Shown here one piece after another: positions 1-10,719 of a stretch of DNA of 64,000 nt. Each line of letters begins with the position of its first letter. Within the stretch, counting starts at the first letter, position 1. Under the pieces are notes generated by a model. It searched no databases. It was not told where the DNA came from and saw only the letters and a program-made list of their open reading frames with translations. The stretch comes from Trichoplusia ni. Lineage: Eukaryota; Arthropoda; Insecta; Lepidoptera; Noctuidae. The position numbers and the translations under genes are program-made. Location: contig NC_039497.1 of assembly GCF_003590095.1 (NCBI RefSeq), positions 6,444,691 to 6,508,690 on the forward strand, read 5' to 3'.

Positions 1-375
1 TGTTTAGTAGGTACTTAAAAAAACCTTAACCTCTTTGTTTTTATTGTTAAAGCTACTAGTCTAAGAGGTGTTGTAATAAGTAGGGAATAGTATTTTATGG
101 TGGAGTTAAGTTCAGTTCGCAGGCCACAAGTTATATAATTATATTATTTAGTTTTTGTTGTACCTACTATAATGTATTGTTTTTTTACAAAAGAGTATTA
201 AATAAAGTGTTAGCACAGATTTTTAAAAGACAATTATATTAGAAATCTGTGTCTGTAGAAGTAGGTACATACATAATATGTATTTCAAAAGGTCTAATGA
301 CTGTTCTGCGACTAGTTACTATAGTTATGTAATGTGATGTGCATTCTGATTGCAATAAATAAAAACTTATATTAA
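1..375 (+). other. Probable 3' UTR end of an unseen plus-strand gene
   Basis: No open reading frame is visible here. Two plus-strand AATAAA signals occur, at 201-206 and 354-359, and the second is followed by a T-rich stretch, as expected at a cleavage site near 370-380. This fits the terminal 3' UTR of a plus-strand gene whose coding part lies left of the window. It could instead be plain intergenic DNA, because AATAAA is common in AT-rich sequence. Confidence 0.35.
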
Positions 376-810
376 AATTGTTTATTATTTGATAATTACA
401 AAATTTTAAACCTTAACATAAATAATATACAATGTTTTTTACATTTATAGATTAGACGAATATGTAGTTTATAAATTCACATGGCCATTCTAAAGTTGTA
501 ATTCAATTCTAATCTGCAATACGGGAAATTGTGATTAGTCATACAAGTGTCTGATTAACTATTTTTGAAGGACCAACAATCGTGGGTGCTCTTTTTACTT
601 GAATGTCAGACTTTCGGATTATAATTTACAATACTATTTACACCCATTCGAAAAAACATTAGCATACCCGAAATGTATTATTTATGGCACTTATGGCACT
701 CGTGGTTTATCTAGCTATGCTCTCTGGGTTTGTGTTATTGTATAGTGATAATGACACAAGCGTAAAAACTATGTGTTCTGAAATGTGAGCGACGATCGAG
801 GTAAGTGTTT
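365..810 (-). other. 3' UTR of Aven, with poly(A) signal
   Basis: This stretch follows the Aven stop codon (811-813, minus strand). A minus-strand AATAAA lies at 381-386 (TTTATT on the plus strand), giving a predicted cleavage point near 360-370 and a 3' UTR of about 440 bases. The plus-strand AATAAA at 354-359 lies just beyond, so two converging transcripts may overlap by a few tens of bases. The exact end is inferred. Confidence 0.45.
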
Positions 811-3132
811 TTACCCGTCTAAAAAATCATCAAGCCACTTTTCGAGATCTTCAGGAGATTCGATAACTGGGTTCTTCTTTGGTACAGAGTCTTGAGTGGC
901 AGGAACTGAAAATAGTAAATGTGTAACTTATTTTATGAAATATATTATTTATACTTTTTAATTTTGTTTTATTAAGTGTTGCTCTCTCCCTTTTTTCGAT
1001 GCAATATTAAACACTAAACTAGCCGACTTAATCTGGCCCATGTATTTTTTTTTAATTCTTAATCATTGGCCTGCGCCAGTTTTGTTGCGCGTTGCGCCTT
1101 ATACAAGCAGATCACTTCGTAAGAACATTTTTACATAAACAAGAACAAGTACGAGAGTCACTTAGATTTAAGCTTTCACCTTCAAAATTAGGAAGTTATC
1201 AGTTTGACACATGATTGCGTCTTATTCTAATTACATTTCAGGTTTCAAGTTAAGTTTGTGACTACTACATAAATTTTAGGATATATAGTAATATTATGGA
1301 AAGATAGATGAAAGGTCATTTGATCACTTGAGGTGTCTCGCCTGCTGTAGTGGGATAAAAGCTATACAAAGCAAAGGTATTAATTTTGCTATTTCTATAT
1401 GGGCTTGGGTAATGACCAAATATTAAGGAAAAACCTATTTTCAGGAAGAGCATCAAAAGAACACTGAGGATATTATAGGAGTCAATTTTAACTGAAACCA
1501 CATACCTTTAGCAACAACAGGTTCCACTTTAGGGGCAACAGGTGTATTGGGTATACTGGGAACTGTCGCCTTAATAGGTTCATCACTAATTAGTTTTACA
1601 ATTTCTACCCTTCCAGATGTTATTGAATCTTCTTTGAAATTAAAATCAATATCATCTTTTGCACAATTTTCTATATTAGGAACATCAGGTTTAATTGTAG
1701 GTTCTATTTTTTCTATAACTTCAGTCTTCATAACATTTTCTTGATTATTTGTTTCTGTATTGGCTTTTGTTTCCATGTTTGATAAATTAACATGACTTTC
1801 GTCAGTATTATCTTCAGTTATGTCATGACTATTGGATTTCGAGTCTATGTAATCACTATTTTTATGTTTCTCTATACTCTCATGCACACCCTCAGAAAGA
1901 GTACTGCATATTTTGTCTAATGCCTCAGTTTCCGGTGTTGAGTATGATTTATCATTATAATACTTTTGTTTGAACCTAGTTGATCTGTTATTCATAGTTA
2001 AAATATCAGTTTCACTAAATACATCCTCATTTATTGAGTTCCTTTCGTAAAATGGTATGGTGTTGAGGGCAGTGTGAAGGTCATCCATGTTGATTTCAAA
2101 ATATTTGTCGTATAACGAGGGGCCTGTGTTTAGGTCCCAGGACTTTTCATGTTTAAATTGAAAGTGACCGCCTATTGACATTGGAGCATTTATGAGTTTC
2201 TGAAAAATATAGATGTGGTTTTAAGAACTTGGTTTTATAATAGATAATACTCATTCAGTATAGATCCAGTAATCTACATTTAAGATGTTGTCACAATGTA
2301 AAGTCAATTAGGGCTAAAGCCAAAGAATTAAAATAATTTAAATGTAGGGCCACTATTAATGTAAGAATCGAATACCATCCTTCTACTCAGAAATATCTAA
2401 AAATAATATAATTGAACAAATAAATGATTTAAATTACCTCATAATCAGCTCCAAGGTTTTCTTGTTCCTCGATTTCATCATAACTCTCAATGGGCATCTC
2501 ATATTTAGACCAGTTGCTTTGTATTTCCTTCTTTTTATATTTAGAGTTCTCTTCCTCTGTAATTTTTAGAATTTCATCTGTCTCTCGTTTTAAGTTCTTA
2601 TAGAACTCTGGTGGAGGACTCTCGTGGGCAGGCTTTTGAGGTACTGAAATTTTATACAAGTTTTATGTTAAATTGATTTATTTGTTTTCTATCTATCCCC
2701 TTACAAAACCTTAACTCAGGATTAATGTTACCTAATAAAGTTGTTGAAAATGCTGGTGCTGGTTGTTGGTGCTATATTCCCGTAAATAGAAAGAGATATC
2801 TTAAAATGTTTTAAATTAACTAGAAACTATTATAAATTAGGAAGTGTTTGTTCTATATTCATTTTGGTCATAATACAGACTTTAAGTTCGATAGAGATTT
2901 ATTTTAAAATATTAAGTTACCTTTTGGCACATTCTTAGGCTCCTCAGGTTTTTTCTCTTGCTTTTTCTCCGAACCCTGCTGGTTTCTTTGGCGTGGTCGC
3001 CTCTGCTCTTTTGGATCACTTTTCTTCTTGTCACTAAAAGAAACATGATGTTTTTATCAATCAGAACTCCCTCAAGAACTATAAAAGTAGTAATAAATAA
3101 ACTTACTGGCTCTTTTTAGAATCGTCGGGCAT
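811..3132 (-). CDS. Aven: Aven, apoptosis and caspase-activation inhibitor, complete, five coding exons
   Basis: Aven family members bind Apaf-1 and Bcl-xL to restrain caspase activation, and they also act in the ATM/ATR DNA-damage checkpoint. Coding exons in transcript order are 3132-3107, 3033-2921, 2643-2438, 2199-1506 and 905-811. All four introns (73, 277, 238 and 600 bp) have GT-AG ends, and the phases join exactly: 1134 nt, 377 residues plus stop. Human AVEN is about 360 residues. The start has a good context (ACA before ATG). The N-terminus is basic and polar, including EQRRPRQRNQQ, where mammals have RG repeats. The conserved core begins near residue 127 (FQFKHEKSWD, about 128-137) and continues through DDLHTALNTIPFYER (about 154-168). 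A long acidic, Ser/Asn-rich linker follows. The C-terminus, SPEDLEKWLDDFLDG (363-377), matches the hallmark Aven tail (EEELEDWLDSMI in human). The two anchored motifs and the phase agreement make this firm; function is inferred by homology. Confidence 0.93.
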
Positions 3133-3330
3133 TGTTCTGAGTTTATGAAACCAATAAATATTAAAAACGAGACAGCTGGCCGGTGAGACAGATCAGCTGT
3201 TAGCCTAGCTGGTGTAAAATTTGTGGAGTAAAATCTGACATTTGGAAATTGTCAGCCACAGATGACAGATCCAGATGTGTTAGTGTCAAATTCGTTTGGT
3301 TTACACCAAACGTAAAAGTATCGTGCAGAA
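3133..3330 (-). promoter_or_regulatory. Aven 5' UTR and presumed core promoter
   Basis: This is the sequence directly upstream of the Aven start. It has no TATA box at a suitable place, so a TATA-less housekeeping promoter is likely. A short palindrome with 8-bp arms (CGTTTGGT/ACCAAACG, 4-nt loop) sits at 3293-3312, and a CAGCTG E-box is near 3192-3197. The transcription start cannot be fixed from sequence. Confidence 0.35.
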
Positions 3331-3540
3331 TCAATGAAGTCTAGCGTAGTGTAAATATAATCATATGATCTTAGGAATGAAAGAATTTGTTTTCTCGTTT
3401 CACAAGAACTATAAAATAAAAATGTTCGTTCGTTTTTAATGTTATTTCGTTAAAAATGTTATTTCGATCGTAATAAACTATAATGTTGCCAGTGATGGGT
3501 GGTTATTTAAAATTATCCAGAAAAATGTTATGGTCGTCGT

Positions 3541-3700
3541 TTATTATCCTATCTATCCCAACTATGTTGGGGTCGACTTCCAGTCTCACCGGATTCAGCT
3601 ATTTACGAGTGTTTTACAAGGAGAGTTACCCGAGCAACACGATATCCTATACAGACTTGTCATACTTTCTAGCTTTTGAATTCTATAACCGCCGGGATCC
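3541..3700 (+). repeat. Old dispersed repeat fragment (lepidopteran retroelement type)
   Basis: The stretch containing CCCAACTATGTTGGGGTCG, followed by GTCTCACCGGATTCAGCT and GTGTTTTACAAGGAG, resembles a high-copy repeat I know from moth genomes. It is diverged and cut off after about 130-160 bases. The small open frames across it on both strands are by-products, not genes. The family name is uncertain. Confidence 0.5.
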
Positions 3701-5470
3701 AAACATTTTTTTTCTTTTCTTCTTTGCAGCAAATGAAGACCGAAATCCCATGTATCTTTAGAGATTGCAATGCATAAACTATTTGTGCCCGTACGTAGGA
3801 TCGTGCCTAAGTGCAGGAACGATTGCTCTGATGCCAACGCCGCCGACACGGTAACATTTTCACGCAATCATGTAGTTACATCTCAGCTACAACCGAGAAA
3901 CACCCGCATTAAAATCAGTGAACATGTAGCGGTTACGAAGCAAGGTCTTAACTGCTTTTACTGTGATTCGTATGGCTTTGCAATAAAGGTCATTATCCTA
4001 AAAATTGCTAAAGCGTTAGGCTTTGAAGGTTTTACTGTATTTAGCCACTACACAAACATTTAAACAGGTTCACTCCGTACACTACACTTGATTGCTCCAT
4101 GACATTATTTAGTAAAGTTTTAGCAATCATTCGTTCTGGACTTCCACGGCATAAAGCATGCAGTAAAGTATTATATTTACAGTTTCAAACTTATTTATTA
4201 AAATAGATGATAGGGTATGATTTCATGGATATATGTCATGCGAGAATGTACTCAGTAGTAGCGTTTTTTTTATAGAAAAGTTTATAATTTTCGAGGGTTG
4301 TTTCCATTGATAGTACATAGTTGTAAATAGTTTTTATGACATTGTTCTTCTGTTATAATTTCGTCATGACCCGCGTAGGTGTTTCGTGGGCGCTTGGTGG
4401 GCGCTCTCCCGAATGCATCACTCGCCTCCCGTGTCACGTTTGTACGCCTTCAACAGACAACAATGAAAGTTCCACCATTTAAGTTCTATAAACAATCATT
4501 ATGATACACATTAACCGTGACTGGTCGGTACGTTTTGAACCCTTAAGTTACGATGAATGTAAATGAAACAAATGAGTGTAAATAGGATCTGTCTTTAATA
4601 ACGTAAAATATTTTCAAACTTACACTGGATTATGGGACACTGCGTTAAAAGTGTACGAACTACACATGGGTTTTTGTTTTTCATATTTTAACGTCTGTTC
4701 CGATTAATCTTGAGAACGACTAAGCAATCGTTGTTAAGATTTTAGTTTGCAGCTAGCTTTATGTTATAAGGACTATAATAATACGGAGTAAAGTATCCTT
4801 ACTTAGGCTTATTTTTTAGACAGAGAAATAAAGAGAGCGTGAGTAAAAAATGTAAATAAACTAATCTTTATAGCATTAATGAATAGCATCTATAAACCAC
4901 CCCTTATAAGGCGAACACGCAAACATTAAGACCAACAAACAACGTATATTACGGTAAGGCTTTTTATCCAAAAAATATGCTTGTGTTTATAGGGAAGACA
5001 AATGTGAAATATGCTTATATCACTGTTTTCCTTTCCGGTCCTTTGCAAATAATAACAGTACTACAGGAACTAACTTGATTTCAAGGAGACTTAAATTGTT
5101 AAATATTATGTTAAAACATCCTGTGGTGACGCAAGTTTAAAAAATATATATTGTAATTGGACTAATCATAATGCCACCAATGATAGAGGCACCGGGCGGT
5201 CGCCGGTTAAACTGTTACCAAGTTACTATAGAATTGTTGGTTATGGGTTTGATTCCGCAACGAATATGACCTTGAAATATTGTTTCTGTATATCGTTTAA
5301 GAATTAGGTAGGTACACATTATTCGTATTACTTAATTATTTTGCCTAGGCACCAGAATATTTCCAAAATTTAATTCAGCTGTATATCTATAAATAGAATC
5401 AATCCGAACTTATTACTTTTCTAAAAGCTCGGACGTAAACATGTAACTATAGTTTCAATAAACAGCGCAA
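3701..5470. other. No gene seen; AT-rich sequence
   Basis: Both strands carry only short open frames without recognisable motifs. A strong polypyrimidine tract ending in TTTGCAG at 3729 looks like a plus-strand acceptor, but the sequence after it has no open frame longer than 15 codons. A locally GC-richer patch lies at about 4370-4450. Confidence 0.6.
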
Positions 5471-5474
5471 GGAT

Positions 5475-5806
5475 ACGCAGGATTTGGGAACAAGGAAGGA
5501 AGGCCGGGTGCGGGCGGGATGGCGGGATAGGGTGACGCACAGCGCATGCGCCACGCAAGGGGCGGCTGCGCGCAGTCGCCACGCGCCCGTCCTCATAACA
5601 ACATGGCGCGCAACCACAGCGTCCTTCAAGGACACGACTGACATCCCCGCGGCAAAAAATACGATCCAGCTGTCATCGGATGACACAAAAAACGAGCCGA
5701 AAATTATAAAAGTGAGAATTGTGTGTGATTTAAGTGCGTTGTGAATCAGTGTGTGTTTACTAATTCGGAATACCGGCTCCCCGTACGCCCCAATTGTTTC
5801 CGCGAG
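5475..5806 (+). promoter_or_regulatory. CpG-rich promoter-like block with a possible first non-coding exon
   Basis: This block is strikingly CpG-rich against its AT-rich surroundings. It includes an NRF-1-like GCGCATGCGC (about 5541-5550), many CGCG words, a TATAAAAG at 5705-5712 and an arthropod-type TCAGT initiator at 5746-5750. It ends in CGCGAG followed by GTAGGTATG, a plausible donor at 5807. That would give a short non-coding first exon, about 5747-5806. TATA-to-TCAGT spacing (about 43 bp) is longer than the usual 30, so those two may not work together. No long open frame is present apart from chance GC-rich ones on both strands. Confidence 0.4.
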
Positions 5807-5829
5807 GTAGGTATGTAAAAACAATAATA

Positions 5830-7180
5830 AAGTGGGTGATTAACTTCTTTCATAATGGTCCATTCACGGCTGACTGGCTGTTTACTTACTTTTTGTGTGA
5901 ATCCTATTTGATTTCAATCAAAGATGTGTATCACAGAGATTGCGTTGTGTTGTCTTGTGTACGGTACACACCTAACATGACCTACCCCCATAAGGTTTAG
6001 GGACCGCATCCCTGTCGTTTGTATTTAATCTGCTCGCCCCTAGCGGCTGCGATTTATAGATTAGTCTGTATGGGACATTGAGACGACGTTTCCGCGTTAT
6101 GAATTGCACGCTATTTGATTAATGATTAAGTGGCTAAGTACTACTAAGTAGGTACATTCTTACTTCGCAGATTATGACTAGCCTTGCCTAGATGATAAGC
6201 CTACTTAAATTATGTTATTACTATTAAGGGGTTGCTAAAATTTATGTCGAAGGATGTAGCTCTATGGGTAATGAATGAAAACGTTTTTATAAGGTTTAAT
6301 AAACTTATACCTTCTAATCATTTCAAATTTTTAGGTACCTACTTGTGTTTTTGCAGACGAATAAACAAATTTAGTTTCGTAATACTATTTCCGTTGACTG
6401 ATAATTTATTACCTAAATGGACTTTGCTTTGAAAGCATTATTATAATTTACGATAATATAAGTAAAAATAATAATAAATATTATTATTCAGTACGTAACG
6501 CAAAATTTCTTCTCGTACTTTCTGAGGTAGGGTTCGTACGTAATTCATGTAACACGGTGTCACATAATGTATCTATTTTGGTTACTATTGTGTTGTATGA
6601 TACGACGCCGAATTCGATCACAAATTCGGTATACATATTGATGTTTATCATTCACCCAAATTTACCTCCCTTTCTTCGCAAATTAAGTAAACAATCAACT
6701 CAATAGTTCACTATCTGGATGGTAATCTAATTTTCATACAAGAACGATTTCACAGTAATGAGGTTGTGCACGTAGTTTGTGTGTCATTACATAGATGCCA
6801 TCATCAATCGTTTTTTTTTTATTAAACCTGTACTGACTAAAACCTCCTTGAAAGCCCAATCAATATAAAAGCACTTTTATTCAGTTACAAACGGCCGAAC
6901 ATTATTGATAGAGCTCGGTACTCGTACCTCGGTTATTGGTTTTCAGAGGTCAAAAAGACAGCATAGACTAAAAACAGATGAAAGACGCTCGTTCGAAAGG
7001 TGACCCAAGTATTTACTCTGTATTCAACTTATACCTGCCTAGTTTACCTTCTTACTAAGATTATAATATGGGCGACAAGATTTTGCTTCTTAGCTTTCAA
7101 TAGGACGTAAATCAACAGAGACTTCAAATATAATTGTCTTGAAATACGTAGATTTTGTGACAACAATACCTATCTATCTT
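5830..7180. other. No gene seen; AT-rich sequence
   Basis: If the block ending at 5806 is a first exon, this is the start of its intron. No repeat with clear ends and no credible coding frame was seen. Confidence 0.5.
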
Positions 7181-7181
7181 A

Positions 7182-7319
7182 ACGCCGATTTTTCAATCGC
7201 CAGATAACTTTTATTCGACGAATATGTTTGACGTTTGGACAGCTTTTGTATAGAAAATATGTCAAACGGCCATATTTATTCCTCAGATAAAAGTTATCTG
7301 ACGATTGAAAAATCGGGCC
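7182..7319. mobile_element. MITE with long terminal inverted repeats and TTA target-site duplication
   Basis: The 138-bp element starts with CCGATTTTTCAATCG (from 7185) and continues into CAGATAACTTTTAT. It ends with the reverse complement of the same words, giving inverted repeats of about 30 bp with one internal mismatch. It is flanked by TTA at 7179-7181 and 7320-7322. A TTA duplication suggests a PIF/Harbinger-type transposase acting in trans. The outermost three bases of the arms differ (ACG against GGC). There is no coding capacity. The assignment to a superfamily is inference. Confidence 0.8.
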
Positions 7320-7329
7320 TTAGTCACGT

Positions 7330-10300
7330 AAGTACTCAAACCAACCATTCGTAATCTTAGTCAACTCCACCTCATTATTTACACCATCATTCAAATAGCA
7401 TTGAAGCTTCCTCATAGAGCCCCAACCTTAAACCAGACAACGCAATGTTAATTATTAAGGTAATCGTCAGTTATATTCCTGTTAACCATGTAACAAACGC
7501 ATTGTTATTCTACACTCGCACATATGACGGAGTCTAGGTAACTAATGACAGTAGCGGGATCCTAACTAGCTTTACATAAGCACTTGGTCACATTCGCATA
7601 ATTAAACTCTCGACCTTTGTATAATGTCATTAACAATTTGTATTTTACGATGTATTAAGTGTCGTGTAGAAAATGGTTGATGGGTTTCAGGAAATCAGTT
7701 GAAGCAAATAAAATCTGCAATTCGTTCCTGGACGCAATAATGAGACATACATTTTTGGGAGAAACACAGAATACTCACCAGTACTTACACATGATGCTGT
7801 GCGTCTCAGTAAATGTACCTCTACCGTTGATACACCAAAATTAGGTGTTTTAGTAAGAGCAAGGAGTAATGCCGGATGTTGTAGTACCAAGTTTAAGACT
7901 ACTTCATTAAAAATATAGATTTGTTTATAAAACATTAACGTAGTTTCATTGTCGTGTGCTAGGTGTTTAAAAGAAAGGTCAGCTATCACTCGTGCGCGTA
8001 TGACTATTGGCGAATGGCACTGCCAGATTATCGTAGATCAAGAGCAGTCAAAAAATCCCCTTGTGCTTAAAAATTAAAAATCTGTCTTGTTTTGTGACGG
8101 ATAAAGAAGCTGTACGTAACATACTAAGGCGAGGGTAAGTAAACAATAAAAACCGATTTCATTAAGGGAATGTAGTAGTCTAGGGATTTTTGTAAATTTG
8201 AATTTGTTTTTGCGATCAGCGAGGAGCCTGCATACTACAAGGCATAGAACAAAGTTACAATAATCCAGAGCTTAAAAGATACTCCTACGTTATTTTAAGG
8301 TTTTATATCAAGGCAAGCAGCTGATATGCATACGAACAGGTTACCATTTTAATTATTCAGAATGTACAATCCTTTACCTTAAAATCTTCTCGAATAACTA
8401 CGTATTGTGAAATAAATGAAGATGTTTTACTGGTACTTGTGTTGGTAAGCGTAATAAATTTAAGAAGTTATCACCAATGATTTTATCATTATGACTATGA
8501 TTACCGTGTAGAAACACCGGCCAAAAGTATCATATACCAACGAGCAATTACGAAATAGGTGATGAAGTAAAATGCTGATTGAATTAAGTGGTATGGGTAC
8601 ACAGAAAAATAATGATATTCTGAGTCTTCTATGGCGCACGGATATTGCGGTAAATTACACATGGATCGCCTCCCGTTCACAGGTGCAGAGAAATGATCAG
8701 TACTGTTAAGCACTCAGGATCGAAGCTCATTATAGCACTCGAATTCGACAATCTTGATGAAAACATTTCTTTTCTTTATTGTCTCTCTAGGCTTTCCTTC
8801 CACTCAGACTAAAAGAAAATTTGGCATCTTTTAATATACTCGTACAATACCCACATAGTTCAGTTAGCTCAAATCAATCCTACACAGTTTCCGTTGTTTC
8901 AACTTTCTGATCTTGTCATAATATTTAGCTTGCCACAATAAAGGGTGATTAAGCCCCATTCAAGTTTCAGATTCGTTATTAATAATAAGCTTATTGAGCT
9001 TACTGTGTGGTCTTGCCACTGTTGTTTAAACAAGCTTGGATTTATGAGGCAAGTACTTTGGTCCTTGTATCAGACTGTTTCTTGTTTCGCTGCAAAGGAT
9101 TAATTGACGAAATTATTCTGTCTAACGTAAGCGTATTGTAAAAATGTTGGCTGTTAAAGAAGGGAATGTTGTTGATGAAAATGTTCAGATAGCCTAAATT
9201 TTCAAGATAGCATTAGGTATAAACTTTTTACAGACTAGTAGCGAAATATTATAAGAGAATCGATATCTTATAGATGTAGCAAAAACAAGTCTAAAAGGCA
9301 TAAACGATTTCCTTGCGACATGCAAATATTTCTCACATCAGCGACGTAGATAAAGTAATGAGTGCGGTGTAGTCCTGACATGTTCCATTAAATTAACACG
9401 GTTCATGTTAATTGACTTTGGCAATGAACTTTATGATCTACGTTACGATGTACTTCCTCAAATTACCCATAAACGGGTTTTACAGTCCTGGACACCGTAA
9501 ATATGCTTTAAAAAATGTTATTTCTTAATCTTGTTTGCTATTTAACTTTATAAGGAAGCTTGCATCTATGGTTTTCGCCGCTCAGGACATTTATAGTCTT
9601 GGAAGAATGCCAACCAACACAAGAACTACTTACATAAGGGTTTCCAGAAGCGCTTAACTCTTAGATGTTTAATTTGCACATATAAGTATTGGTCAGAGCT
9701 TTTTCTGTACCTTAGTATCTGAAATAGAATCGTGTGCTTTAGATGTTAGTATTTTGTGAGTGACGAATATTTTTATGCAAATGTCTTTTGCGTCTGCCCG
9801 TGAACTTTGTTTCGCTCGACTTCTCCCATAAAAACTGGTATATTATATCGCGGCACGGGCCGGTTCGCAGGGTCTTTGAACCCCCGAATTCCCCTCAGAT
9901 GTTTAAGCCACGACTATATTTAGAACTGCACATTCACACCAAATCGGGACGCGGTTGTTGTATTAGATCAGGGAATATAAATAAGCACTTTTAAACATTA
10001 GTAATGTTAACGAATAGATCGCAGCACGATGATTTTATTCGAGCAATGATCCCGAACATGTGCCAATTTATTTTAGGAAATTGTGATAAAAAACAATTGT
10101 CTAGATAATCAAAATTTGTATTTTATGCAACCATTTTAATAAGAGTTGAAATAAGTTTGGCAGTTAAATCTGAAGAAATACTTACTTCCCCTGTTGAAGG
10201 AAAGCATAATCTATAACTACAAAATTTTTGCATAATGTAAAGTATCAAACGGCGTGTAAATGGTAAAAATGACAACTTTCTACATCATTTTCAACCACTC

Positions 10301-10590
10301 ACGATCCTTACTTGGGCTACAACTACAAGCACCTCAAAAATACTGCAGCCGCTGCCAAATTTAAATTGGTATCGAATTTCTCTATACATGCATACATATC
10401 GCAAAATTTCTCTCTCCATATAGGTCTGAACAATGGAACAATTTTATTTAGTGCCTCGGTAAAAATATTTTCGTTTGAACTGCTGCCTAACTAATACTTT
10501 ATTTCGATGCTCGAAGTTTTTACGTTAATGTTTATTTACTTCAAAGTATCCAATGACCTGGGGGTCTACCACAAACTCTCGAATTGAGGT
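7330..10590. other. No gene seen
   Basis: AT-rich sequence with only short open frames and no family motifs. No tandem arrays or clear mobile-element ends were noticed. Confidence 0.5.
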
Positions 10591-10705
10591 TGTCGTAGTT
10601 GTGGAAGCGAGATGGCGCAATACACGGCGTAGAGTCCCGTCTCACTTCCTTAGTTGCAATAGCCTTTCTGTGAGATGTGGCGACAGGCCTCCTGTCCGTT
10701 CGTGA
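10590..10705. repeat. Dispersed repeat with GAGATGGCGC core, copy 1
   Basis: TTGTGGAAGCGAGATGGCGC is followed by ACACGGCGTAGAGTCC and then by GTCTCACTTCC. The flanking GGAAGCGAGA and TCTCACTTCC form an imperfect inverted repeat. Related copies are at about 60920-60990 and 63205-63270, with a short reverse fragment at 24382-24405. It is probably a short non-autonomous element (SINE or MITE); the family is not identified. Confidence 0.45.
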
Positions 10706-10719
10706 TTCAATTCAGATCT

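Noticed and set aside
1547..1744. Plus-strand frame of 65 codons
   Set aside because: It lies antisense to Aven exon 4 and is its shadow.
3705..3790. Strong acceptor-like tract followed by a possible exon
   Set aside because: It has no open frame worth the name after the AG and only a weak donor; it follows a repeat fragment directly.
5447..5824. Minus-strand frame of 125 codons over the CpG-rich block
   Set aside because: GC-rich sequence lacks stop codons by chance; the opposite strand is equally open and no motif is visible.
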